Shown in pieces: positions 1-8,359 of a DNA stretch of 9,394 nt. Both the position numbers and the translations under genes were made by a program. Within the stretch, counting starts at the first letter, position 1, and each line of letters begins with the position of its first letter. Source of the DNA: an uncultured Roseburia sp. (GTDB lineage: Bacteria; Bacillota; Clostridia; Lachnospirales; Lachnospiraceae); assembly GCA_905206195.1 (NCBI GenBank), contig CAJLGN010000032.1:1-9394 (forward strand), given 5' to 3'. Below the pieces are notes generated by a model. The model was given only the letters and a program-made list of their open reading frames with translations. It was not told where the DNA came from and ran no database searches.

Positions 1-626
1 TACTCATCGGACCCGACCACCACACGGGTCCCATAGTAAGTCAGCGTTGGCTCCAGCTTCTCGTCGTAGTAAATTTCCTGTGGAAGCAGATCGTATTTCT
101 TGAGTGTCTGCGTCAAATTCAAGAGCTCACCAAGCACATCCGCCTCATCGAGCGGAAGCTGTTCATACAAAACCACCTCATCGCAGGTGATCCCCGTGAT
201 CTTTGGCACTCCCTCGATCTCCTCCGTGGACGTCTCAACGACAAATCCGTCCTTATCAAAATAGGCGTTCTGTCTGATGGAGGCAATGTAAAAGCAGCCC
301 AGGATTCCTTTTTCATAGACGGAGATCTGCACCGTGTGAGGCCCGTCCAGCGAGACCTCCCTCGTGTCAACAAACGGGACATTCCCTTTATCCAAAAAGC
401 GGTATTTTAAGACGACATAAAGAGAATTCCAGGAATATTTATCATCCAGAACCATCCGCTCAATCCGCTCCGCGGAGTAGAGCTCATTCCCCTTAACCAC
501 CACATTTTTGACCGTAAAAACTTTCCAGACGACCAGAGCTGCAATCGCGAGCAGCAGCGCCACCACCAGGAGGATTATCAGCCCGATGCGTCTTCTCTTT
601 TTCTTTTTTCTCTGCTCTCTAATCAT
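1..626 (-). CDS. divIB: Cell division protein DivIB/FtsQ, 5' part (runs off left edge)
   Basis: The first 208 codons are present and open to the window edge; the 3' end is missing. The translation starts MIREQRKKKKRRR, a short basic cytoplasmic tail. One membrane segment follows at about residues 14-34, then an extracytoplasmic region beginning FTVKNVVVKGNELYS (about 37-51). That is the usual start of the FtsQ/DivIB POTRA domain, here about residues 37-107, followed by a beta domain. In the family this bitopic protein joins FtsL and DivIC at the septum and helps control the FtsW-PBP synthase. The ATG at 624-626 lies 2 bases after the ftsW stop, and its GAGGTG ribosome site lies inside the last ftsW codons, so the two are probably translationally coupled. 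Family assignment rests on topology, the POTRA-like start and its place after ftsW; overall sequence conservation in this family is low. Confidence 0.87.
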   Translation of the reverse strand, partial: MIREQRKKKKRRRIGLIILLVVALLLAIAALVVWKVFTVKNVVVKGNELYSAERIERMVLDDKYSWNSLYVVLKYRFLDKGNVPFVDTREVSLDGPHTVQISVYEKGILGCFYIASIRQNAYFDKDGFVVETSTEEIEGVPKITGITCDEVVLYEQLPLDEADVLGELLNLTQTLKKYDLLPQEIYYDEKLEPTLTYYGTRVVVGSDE

Positions 627-628
627 AA

Positions 629-1744
629 TCAAGTCACCTCAAGCTTTATTCCCCTCGACACGGACAGCGCCAGTCCCATCTCTGAGAGCAGGAACAGGAT
701 GGAGGTTCCTCCATAGCTGATAAAAGGAAGTGAGATTCCGGTGTTCGGAATCGTGTTCGTGACAACGGCAATATTTAAAATCACCTGAATTGCGATATGT
801 GCCATGACGCCAACCACAATCAGAGCCCCGTACAGATCCGCCGCATTATTTGCGATAATCATAAACCGCCAGATCATCAGCAGATACAAAAGGATCAGAC
901 AGACCGCTCCAAAAAGCCCCAACTCCTCGCAGATGACAGAAAAAATCATGTCGTTTTGCGCCTCGGGGATAAATCCGAGCTTTTGCATACTCTCCCCCAG
1001 ACCTTTTCCAAAAAGGCCGCCGGATCCGATGGCGTAAAGGCCCTGCAACGTCTGGTACCCCTTCTCGTACGCCTCCGGATTCAGCCATATCTTAATTCTG
1101 TCTGCACGGTAGGATTCTAATGCAATAAACGCGATACCGCCGACCAGGCCGACCCCTCCCACGATTAAAAAATGAGAGTACTTTGGGCTTGCCACAAACA
1201 ACATACACACCGCGATTCCCAGGATGATGATCGCCGTGCTCAGATTGTTGGATGCCACGACACCTACGATGGGAAGGACGATCGCCACCACCTTGGCCAG
1301 CGTCTTAAACTTTGCGACCTGCTTTGACGTCTTGTAAATAATCATCGCCAGAAAAAGAATGACGGCAAGCTTCGCAAACTCCGATGGCTGAAACGATATA
1401 AATCCCAGATCAATCCATCTGGCCTGCCCCTTGGCCTCCCTCCCGACAAAAATTACCGCTGTACATAAGCCCAGTGCCAGCAGATATGCCAGACCGCTTA
1501 AATTCATCCAAAACCGATAGGGAATTCTGGATACGATAACCATGGCCGCGACGCCCAGACTGGTCGCAAACAGCTGCCTCTTCACGTAGTGGGCAGCGTC
1601 ACCATACCGCGTCGATCCATAATAGGAACTGGTGCTGTATAACATGATGAGTCCGAAGCACAGCAAAAATATGATTAAAAACAACAGACTGTAGTCAAAA
1701 TACCGCAGCGGTTTTTGTCTTTTCTTCTCCTGACCTCTCTCCAT
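629..1744 (-). CDS. ftsW: SEDS peptidoglycan polymerase FtsW (SpoVE position)
   Basis: A 371-residue, strongly hydrophobic polytopic protein of normal FtsW/RodA/SpoVE length. In the family it polymerises lipid II into glycan strands with a partner class B PBP at the division septum. Visible signatures are GQARWIDLGFISFQPSEFAK (about 106-125), the AIGSGGLFGKGLGES stretch (about 238-252), PEAQNDMIFSVICEELG (260-276) and NTGISLPFISYGGTS (334-348). Asp265 in PEAQND aligns with the catalytic Asp of SEDS polymerases. About ten membrane segments can be traced. The ATG at 1742-1744 is preceded by TGAGG at good spacing. It sits 61 bases after murD and 2 bases before divIB. In Bacillus this slot holds spoVE, the sporulation paralogue, so a cortex role is possible; FtsW and SpoVE cannot be separated by sequence alone here. 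Confidence 0.95.
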   Translation of the reverse strand: MERGQEKKRQKPLRYFDYSLLFLIIFLLCFGLIMLYSTSSYYGSTRYGDAAHYVKRQLFATSLGVAAMVIVSRIPYRFWMNLSGLAYLLALGLCTAVIFVGREAKGQARWIDLGFISFQPSEFAKLAVILFLAMIIYKTSKQVAKFKTLAKVVAIVLPIVGVVASNNLSTAIIILGIAVCMLFVASPKYSHFLIVGGVGLVGGIAFIALESYRADRIKIWLNPEAYEKGYQTLQGLYAIGSGGLFGKGLGESMQKLGFIPEAQNDMIFSVICEELGLFGAVCLILLYLLMIWRFMIIANNAADLYGALIVVGVMAHIAIQVILNIAVVTNTIPNTGISLPFISYGGTSILFLLSEMGLALSVSRGIKLEVT

Positions 1745-1805
1745 TTAAAACCTCATTTTCCAAAAACTTACTATTGTGTGCCACAACACCGCGATGTCTG
1801 TACCC

Positions 1806-3167
1806 TCACTCCGCAAGCCCCCGCACATATTCCTTAAAAACATGCCCGCGCTCCTCATAGTTTTTGAACATACCCCAGCTGGCGCACGCCGGGGACAAAA
1901 GAATTGCGTCCCCCGCTCCTGCGCCGGCATAACACACGTCAATCGCCTCCTCCAAGGTGTCACAGAGAGCAATCTCCTCAAATCCATGCCGCCTTGCACA
2001 GTCCGCGATCTTCTCCCTCGTCTGCCCGATCAACACCAACTTTTTCACCTTTCCGCCAAAACTCTCAATCCATGCATCGTACTCTGACTCTTTGTCATAG
2101 CCTCCGCCGATCAAAAAAGTTGGACGGTTCATCGCGCAGATTCCCTTGATTGCCGCATCTGTGTTCGTCCCCTTGGAATCGTTATAAAACTGCACGCCGC
2201 GCTTCTCAGTCACGTACTCGATACGGTGCTCCACCGCGTGAAAATGCTTTAATGACTCCGCGATCTTCTCCATCGGAACACCCACACAAAGCGCAATTCC
2301 CACCGCCGCCATGACATTCTCATAATTGTGTGTGCCGAGGATGTTTAAGTCATTCACATGGATCACTCTGCTCGTTCGCACACCGTCGGCATAAAAAATC
2401 TCATCTCCGTCGAGATACAGTCCGCGCAAGAGTTTCCTTTTGCTACTGAAAAATAAAACTGTACTCTTCAACTGCTCTCCAAATGCACGCAGAATGGCAT
2501 CCTCATAATTGAGCACGCAGGTCTCTGCCGCACCCTGGTTCTTTGTGATGCTCTCTTTAGTCTTGATATAACATTCCATCGTGTGATGGCGATCCAGATG
2601 ATCCGGGGTAATATTTAAGATCGCGGACACTGTGGGGCGAAACGCGTGCGCCGTCTCAAGCTGGAAGCTGGAAATCTCCGCCACCGTGACCGTGTCCTCC
2701 GTCGTATCCGCCGCCACGGAGGTGTAGGGAATCCCGATGTTCCCAACTACCCTCACATCGCGAAAATAGTTTGCCATAATCTCTCCGGTCAGCGCCGTGG
2801 TGGTCGTCTTACCGTTCGTCCCGGTGATTGCCGCGATACGCCCCTTTGCGAAATGATAAGCAAGCTCAATCTCACCCCAGATTGGGATATTTCTCTCCCG
2901 GAGGGCATTCACCATCGGAACATCCGTCGGAATGCCAGGGCTTAAAACCACAAGATCCAGACGTTCCATATCTTCTTCTGAAATCTCCCCCAGAAAAATC
3001 TCCATATCCACAAAAACTGGCGACTTCTCCCGGAGTGCCGCGAGATCGAGATCTTTATTCCCGTCAAAGAGAATCGTCTTTATTCCCTTCTTTTTTAAAA
3101 GCTCTGCTGCAGACACACCGCTGACGCCGGAGCCTGCGACAAGCACCGTCTTTCCTTTTAGATCCAT
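1806..3167 (-). CDS. murD: UDP-N-acetylmuramoyl-L-alanine--D-glutamate ligase MurD
   Basis: A cytoplasmic Mur ligase that adds D-Glu to UDP-MurNAc-L-Ala using ATP. With the start chosen here it has 453 residues, the usual MurD length. An N-terminal Rossmann-like domain (MDLKGKTVLVAGSGVSGVSA, residues 1-20) binds the UDP substrate. The ATP P-loop is GTNGKTTT (116-123). Downstream come EISSFQLE, LNITPDHLDRH, Lys204 at the position of the carbamylated lysine, HRIE (314-317), NDSKGTNTDAA (from 329) and SPACASWGMF (425-434) in the C-terminal domain. An upstream in-frame ATG at 3186-3188 would add 7 residues (MEKREIT). The ATG at 3165-3167 is preferred because AAGGGAG lies just upstream and MDLKGK is the common family start. 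It follows mraY after a 182-base gap, the largest in the cluster, and precedes ftsW by 61 bases. Confidence 0.96.
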   Translation of the reverse strand: MDLKGKTVLVAGSGVSGVSAAELLKKKGIKTILFDGNKDLDLAALREKSPVFVDMEIFLGEISEEDMERLDLVVLSPGIPTDVPMVNALRERNIPIWGEIELAYHFAKGRIAAITGTNGKTTTTALTGEIMANYFRDVRVVGNIGIPYTSVAADTTEDTVTVAEISSFQLETAHAFRPTVSAILNITPDHLDRHHTMECYIKTKESITKNQGAAETCVLNYEDAILRAFGEQLKSTVLFFSSKRKLLRGLYLDGDEIFYADGVRTSRVIHVNDLNILGTHNYENVMAAVGIALCVGVPMEKIAESLKHFHAVEHRIEYVTEKRGVQFYNDSKGTNTDAAIKGICAMNRPTFLIGGGYDKESEYDAWIESFGGKVKKLVLIGQTREKIADCARRHGFEEIALCDTLEEAIDVCYAGAGAGDAILLSPACASWGMFKNYEERGHVFKEYVRGLAE

Positions 3168-3349
3168 AGTAATCTCCCTTTTCTCCATAATAATAAGTCC
3201 CCTGCGAATCTGAATCCTGCAAAGCGGGATTCGGCGATTATAAATTCCACACCGCTGTCGAGTCGGCCCAGCTACATCATTTCTCCAATGCCAGCTTACT
3301 GACGGCGCAACGCAATACCTGCGCTTCTTGCATGGTAGAACGCACTTAT
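3168..3349 (-). other. mraY-murD intergenic region with small hairpin and lone -10-like hexamer
   Basis: This 182-base gap is the longest in the cluster and holds no convincing gene. On the minus strand a TATAAT hexamer lies at 3237-3242, but there is no good -35 element at 16-18 bases. The best TTGACA-like hexamer (TCGACA) is only 13 bases upstream. Just downstream is an imperfect hairpin at 3212-3232, with arms GAATCCCGC and GCAGGATTC, one mismatch and a TTT loop. No T-tract follows it, so it does not look like an intrinsic terminator. The region also contains the distal half of the large mraY 3' inverted repeat. A murD promoter here is possible but weak. Confidence 0.3.

Positions 3350-3367
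<18 letters not shown>
3321..3367 (-). repeat. Large inverted repeat (hairpin) spanning the mraY stop codon
   Basis: The arms GCGCTTCTTGCAT (3321-3333) and ATGCAAGAAGCGC (3355-3367) are perfect 13-bp reverse complements. Inside them, after a single mismatch, a further 5-bp stem pairs GTAGA (3335-3339) with TCTAC (3349-3353), leaving a 9-base loop. The right arm encodes the last codons of mraY (Ala-Leu-Leu-Ala) and the TAG stop at 3350-3352 lies within the structure. No T-run follows on either strand, so a standard intrinsic terminator is unlikely. An mRNA 3'-end stabiliser, a processing site or an attenuator are possible. Confidence 0.6.
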
Positions 3368-4303
<936 letters not shown>

Positions 4304-4363
4304 AAATAAACACCTCATGCATTTTATCTTCGTGGAGAGCGCAAGTGCGCCTTTAACTTATCT

Positions 4364-4392
4364 AGTATACGTTATTTTCTATCATTTATCAA
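4364..4392 (-). promoter_or_regulatory. Internal sigma-A-type promoter upstream of mraY
   Basis: On the minus strand TTGATA (4387-4392, 5 of 6 to consensus) is followed after exactly 17 bases by TATACT (4364-4369, 5 of 6). The -35 hexamer overlaps the last codons of the second PBP gene (Leu-Asp-Lys) and the -10 lies in the intergenic gap. Transcription would start near 4356-4358, giving a leader of about 54 bases. That leader contains a small GC-rich hairpin (4339-4350, GCGC arms) and then the GAGGTG ribosome site of mraY. It would allow mraY-murD-ftsW-divIB to be expressed apart from the PBP genes. Confidence 0.5.
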
Positions 4393-6190
4393 GGTAGGGC
4401 AAAATGTTTTCCATAATTTCCTTTACCACGGGGGCCGCGATCAGACCGCCGTAATAGGTTCCCTCCGGATTGTTGATAATGGCAATCACAAGCACTCTGG
4501 GATCGTTCGCCGGAGCAAATCCAAGAAAGGATGAAATATAGCGGTGCTCGCTTCGCGGCAGAGTCTGCGATGTGGCCGTCTTGCCACCAATGGCATAGCC
4601 CTCAATTTTCGCATTTTGTCCGCCCCCCTCCGACACAACTTTCTCCAGAAGATACCGCATCGTCTCAGAGGTTTTGGCATCGCAGATGCCCTTCCTAGTA
4701 TCATACTGCAATGTTTCCACCAGCTCTCCAGACGCATCCCGCACCTCGACGCCGAAATGTGGCGTGACTCTCTCACCTCCATTTATAATAGAAGAAACAG
4801 TTGTCACAAGCTGGATGGGCGTGATCTGAAATGACTGTCCAAAGGAGATTGTAGCAAGTTCCACTGGCCCTACATTCTCCGGCTTGTGCATGATCGTAGC
4901 AGCCTCGCCGGGCAGATCGATTGCAGTCTTTTGCATCAACCCAAACTGTCTGAAATATTTATAATAATTTTCTGTGCCAAGGCGCTCCCCCAGCTCGATA
5001 AAAACAGGGTTGCAGGAATTCATAATGCCCGTCTCAAATGTCTCCGCTCCATGTCCTGTCGTCTTTGCACAGCGAATTTTTCGATCCTCCACCATCTTAT
5101 ATCCCGGGCAAAAGAACTGATCTGTCAAAGATACCACACCCTGCTCCAGCGCCGCCGTCGCCGTGATAATTTTAAACGTCGATCCCGGCTCGTAGGTGTC
5201 GCTGATACATTGATTCCGCCACATCTGATTTAGGAGTGTCTGCTTCTCCTCCCCGGTCAACGCTCCTGCATCCGTGGGCGCCGTGTCCCCATTCTGCTTC
5301 TCCTGCTCCGCCTTTTTCGCCTGTGCTTCCCGATAATTTTCGATCACCGCATCCGTCAGAGTGAACGGCTCATTCAGGTTAAATTCCGGATAGTTGACCA
5401 TGGCCATCAGCTCCCCATCCCTGGGGTTCATCACGATGATCGACACGCTGTCGGCTTTCTTTTTTAAATACGCTTTCTCCGCAGCCTGCTCGCAATACTG
5501 TTGGATATTTACGTCCATAGAAATATGCAGATCATACCCATTCCCCGGTTCCATGCGCGTCTCACCCGCATTGTCAATCTCAATTCCGCGCGCATCGGTG
5601 AGTGTGAGAATCTTTCCACTCTCTCCCTGTAAATAAGAATCGTACTTTACCTCCAGCCCGAGAATTCCCTGATTGTCAGCCCCTGTGAATCCAAGCACCT
5701 TGGACGCCAGCGTATCGTAGGGATAATATCGCTTATAATCCTCATCCACTTTAATTCCAGCGAGCCCATAAGCGCGGATACGATCCCCCACCGCCTTGTC
5801 GACATTCGTTTTTACCCGCTCGATAGAACTCACTTTCTCCACACGTTTTCTCACATCCTCCTCGGACAGTTCCAGCTCTTTTACCAGGGCGTCTATCACC
5901 TTCTCCGGCTCTTTGATCTGACTGTGAATAACAGAGATCGTACAGACTGATTTGTTGGTGGCGAGCACCGCTCCCGTCGCGTCGATGATCTTCCCGCGGG
6001 CAGCTTTTATGTCCCGCTCCCTCTCATGGAGATTCTCCGCTTTCTGCCCGTAGTACTCCGAGCAAAATACCATCAGATAGACAAGTCTACCGATCAGAAA
6101 CATCGACACAAAAAAAATTGCGAGAAACATAATCAGAATTTTTTTCCGGTTATATGTCTTGCTCCTGCAAAACGGAATCTCTCTTGCCAT
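4382..6190 (-). CDS. spoVD: Class B penicillin-binding protein (D,D-transpeptidase), SpoVD-like position
   Basis: A monofunctional peptidoglycan transpeptidase, 602 residues with this start. The N-terminus is basic with one membrane anchor at about 18-42. The class B dimerisation domain follows, opening with ARGKIIDATGAVLAT. The transpeptidase domain carries EPGSTFK (Ser337 nucleophile, Lys340), SCN (392-394) and KTAT (537-540), where most class B PBPs have KTGT. The protein ends right after the catalytic domain (ENILPYLDK), so no PASTA domain is present, unlike Bacillus SpoVD. A charged Lys/Glu/Gln-rich insert (AQAKKAEQEKQNGD) precedes the SxxK region. An in-frame GTG at 6215-6217 would add 9 residues, but it has no ribosome site; the ATG at 6188-6190 has GTGAGG 8 bases upstream. 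Position between the first PBP and mraY matches spoVD in Bacillus. Whether it serves sporulation or vegetative growth cannot be read from the sequence. Confidence 0.9.
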   Translation of the reverse strand: MAREIPFCRSKTYNRKKILIMFLAIFFVSMFLIGRLVYLMVFCSEYYGQKAENLHERERDIKAARGKIIDATGAVLATNKSVCTISVIHSQIKEPEKVIDALVKELELSEEDVRKRVEKVSSIERVKTNVDKAVGDRIRAYGLAGIKVDEDYKRYYPYDTLASKVLGFTGADNQGILGLEVKYDSYLQGESGKILTLTDARGIEIDNAGETRMEPGNGYDLHISMDVNIQQYCEQAAEKAYLKKKADSVSIIVMNPRDGELMAMVNYPEFNLNEPFTLTDAVIENYREAQAKKAEQEKQNGDTAPTDAGALTGEEKQTLLNQMWRNQCISDTYEPGSTFKIITATAALEQGVVSLTDQFFCPGYKMVEDRKIRCAKTTGHGAETFETGIMNSCNPVFIELGERLGTENYYKYFRQFGLMQKTAIDLPGEAATIMHKPENVGPVELATISFGQSFQITPIQLVTTVSSIINGGERVTPHFGVEVRDASGELVETLQYDTRKGICDAKTSETMRYLLEKVVSEGGGQNAKIEGYAIGGKTATSQTLPRSEHRYISSFLGFAPANDPRVLVIAIINNPEGTYYGGLIAAPVVKEIMENILPYLDK

Positions 6191-6196
6191 ATGCAA

Positions 6197-6259
6197 AACC
6201 TCACGAAAGCTTTCCACAAAATTTCATTCATGAAATTTTATTCCGTCTTACGTGAGGTT
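6197..6259 (-). promoter_or_regulatory. Nested inverted repeat sequestering the ribosome binding site of the second PBP gene
   Basis: Read on the minus strand, AACCTCACG (6251-6259) pairs perfectly over 9 bp with CGTGAGGTT (6197-6205). The latter contains the GTGAGG ribosome site of the PBP starting at 6190. Nested inside is a second perfect inverted repeat with 10-bp arms, AAAATTTCAT and ATGAAATTTT, at 6218-6227 and 6230-6239. The two stems are separated by an 11/12-base internal loop. In the mRNA this would form one long interrupted hairpin hiding the Shine-Dalgarno sequence. There is no T-run after it, so termination is unlikely. Control of translation is inferred from the pairing only. 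Confidence 0.5.
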
Positions 6260-6285
6260 ATACATTGTTTATCTTGATATTTTGC

Positions 6286-8343
6286 TCATTGGGGAGGCGG
6301 TGGAGCTTCGCCGGCCGTCCCAGGATCCGCCGTCTGAGGTTCTCCCTCCCCGTTGCCGGGAAGATCATCCATAGTATCCGGCACATCGGTCGTCCCCTCA
6401 TCCACCGGTGGCTGCGGGGCGTTCACAATGTCCGTCATCGCGGCAGCCCCGGTCGACTCCCCCTTGATGTCCCAGCCAGAATGCAGGCCGGTCGCCTCCT
6501 CATCCCGGTAAATATTCATATAAGGAAGCACTTCCTCCAGAATTTCACGGGAGATATTCTGCGCGTGTGTACTGTGAGCCTGCTTCTCCACATTTGGCTG
6601 ATCCACCACGCAATAGATCACGAGCTCCGGATTTTCCACCGGGGCAAAGCCGATGAAAGACACCAGATAATTGACGCCATCACGCCCTGCCTTCTGCGCA
6701 GTACCCGTCTTTCCCCCCATAGAGTAACCGTCCACCTTGGCCGTGTTTCCCGTTCCATCTGTCACCGTTGCATACATATACTGCTTTAAAGTTTTACCTG
6801 TGCGCTCAGAGATCGTCTGGCGAAGCAGCGTCGGCGTGATATCCGTAATCGTATTGCCATTCTCATCCGTGATTTTTTTCACCACTCTGGGCTGGTAGAG
6901 ATTGCCACCGTTCACCAGGGAAGAGTACGCTGCCGCCATCTGGACCATAGTCGTGTTGAAATTCTGTCCAAACGAGTTTGTCGCAAGATCAACGGGTTTC
7001 ATGATATCCGCCGTATAGATCAGCGAATCCGTCCGCGCCTCCCCCGGCAGATCGATATTGGTCTTCTGCCCAAATCCAAATATCTGCTGATATTCCACAA
7101 AATTCTTGACTCCAAGCGTGTAGGACAACTGCATCATCGTGTCGTTGCAGGAGTTCATAAGCGCCTGTTCCAAAGTCTGTACACCGTGGCCGGTACGATT
7201 GACACATCGAATCCGATGTCCGCCCACAATCTCATAACCGTCGCAGAAATAGGATTCCTGCGCTGTTCCAGTTTCAATCCCCGCCGCGACGGTAAACGGT
7301 TTTGCTGTCGATCCCGGCTCGTAGGTGTAGCTCACACAAAAGTTTTGCCACAGCGTATTCAAAAGATCCATCTTTGTCTCTTCATCCATCGCCGCAAGCT
7401 CTTCCTCCGTATAGTATGCCGAGAGATCTCTCGGATTACTCAAGTCAAAATTGGGGTAATTTGCCATCGCGATCACATCCCCGTTGTTGGGATCCATAAT
7501 GACGACGCCGATGTGCAGTGCCCCCGCCTCCCCCTGCCTGTAATTGTTCGTGTAGGCCTGGTTAAACTCCGCAATCTTCTCCTCGACCACCGACTGAATA
7601 TTGATATTGATCGTAGATACGACATTGTTCCCGTTGACTGCATGCTTGATGGTCTTCTCAAAATTGTTGTCCGTGTTCAGATACCCGTACTCTCTGCCGT
7701 TGATCCCATTTAGCGCATCATTGTAATAATTCTCCAGTCCGTTCACTCCAACATTCCCGGCTGCCGTAAAGCCAAGCACGGCACTCGCCAGCGCCCCGTA
7801 TGGATATTCTCTCTGATATTCCTTCTCAAACCACACTCCCTTGATGTCCGGGTTTATCTTTTTGCCTTTCTCATCTTCCGCCTCCTGCATTTCTACAAAG
7901 GGCTGTATCTCCTCATACCTAGCCTTTTTCTTCAGGATGATGTATCTGCTCTCCGGATCCTCCCGCACATAGCCATACAGCTGTTCCTCCGTCATCTCCG
8001 GGAAACACTGCACCAACGCCCGGATGGTTGCATCAATATACGCCTCGTCACTCGTCAGAACGGAGCAGTCAAGTATCACGTTGTAGACGGCGATGCTGGT
8101 CGCCATCACGGTTCCCTTGGAATCTACAATATCTCCGCGCTGATACGGTATGATCTTGCTGTCGTATTCCTGCTGTGACAACACCTTTTTTTCATATTTT
8201 TCACCGCTGGTGTATTCGATATACATAAGCCTTGCAATCAATCCGATCAACATGAGCGCAACCGCACTAAACATCACAATCAGCTTTTTTTGCATTCTCT
8301 TTGGGAATTTCAGCAGCGATCTTCTTTTTTTCTTTCCTGCCAT
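6286..8343 (-). CDS. ftsI: Class B penicillin-binding protein (division transpeptidase), FtsI/PbpB position
   Basis: A monofunctional D,D-transpeptidase of 685 residues that cross-links septal peptidoglycan with an FtsW-type polymerase. A basic N-terminus (MAGKKKRRS) precedes one membrane anchor at about 21-41. The class B dimerisation domain begins YQRGDIVDSKGTVMAT. The catalytic domain has EPGSTAK (Ser345, Lys348), SCN (398-400) and KTGTAQ (from Lys545), all canonical. After about residue 610 there is no PASTA domain. Instead there is a low-complexity acidic, Pro/Gly/Thr-rich tail of about 75 residues ending APPPPQ, probably disordered and outside the membrane. The ATG at 8341-8343 has GGAG 5 bases upstream and follows the ftsL-like stop by 16 bases. 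Placement directly after ftsL matches ftsI/pbpB in other dcw clusters. Confidence 0.93.
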   Translation of the reverse strand: MAGKKKRRSLLKFPKRMQKKLIVMFSAVALMLIGLIARLMYIEYTSGEKYEKKVLSQQEYDSKIIPYQRGDIVDSKGTVMATSIAVYNVILDCSVLTSDEAYIDATIRALVQCFPEMTEEQLYGYVREDPESRYIILKKKARYEEIQPFVEMQEAEDEKGKKINPDIKGVWFEKEYQREYPYGALASAVLGFTAAGNVGVNGLENYYNDALNGINGREYGYLNTDNNFEKTIKHAVNGNNVVSTININIQSVVEEKIAEFNQAYTNNYRQGEAGALHIGVVIMDPNNGDVIAMANYPNFDLSNPRDLSAYYTEEELAAMDEETKMDLLNTLWQNFCVSYTYEPGSTAKPFTVAAGIETGTAQESYFCDGYEIVGGHRIRCVNRTGHGVQTLEQALMNSCNDTMMQLSYTLGVKNFVEYQQIFGFGQKTNIDLPGEARTDSLIYTADIMKPVDLATNSFGQNFNTTMVQMAAAYSSLVNGGNLYQPRVVKKITDENGNTITDITPTLLRQTISERTGKTLKQYMYATVTDGTGNTAKVDGYSMGGKTGTAQKAGRDGVNYLVSFIGFAPVENPELVIYCVVDQPNVEKQAHSTHAQNISREILEEVLPYMNIYRDEEATGLHSGWDIKGESTGAAAMTDIVNAPQPPVDEGTTDVPDTMDDLPGNGEGEPQTADPGTAGEAPPPPQ

Positions 8344-8359
8344 CGGTACTCCAATCGTT

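Noticed and set aside
1109..1121. 13-base sequence GTAGGATTCTAAT shared with 9369-9381
   Set aside because: About one shared 13-mer is expected by chance in a window this size, and the flanks do not match.
1774..1786. Short hairpin TTGTG-TGC-CACAA between murD and ftsW
   Set aside because: Five base pairs with no T-tract and no link to a ribosome site; likely chance.
6215..6217. GTG start giving a 611-residue second PBP
   Set aside because: There is no ribosome site upstream, whereas the ATG at 6188-6190 has GTGAGG at good spacing.
6257..6262. TATAAC, a -10-like hexamer on the minus strand before the second PBP
   Set aside because: No acceptable -35 box lies 16-18 bases upstream and the TG is not in extended -10 position. 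It overlaps the inverted-repeat arm, so it is not called as a promoter.
6265..6789. Plus-strand open frame of 174 codons
   Set aside because: It is antisense to the C-terminal part of the first PBP, including KTGT, with no recognisable domain.
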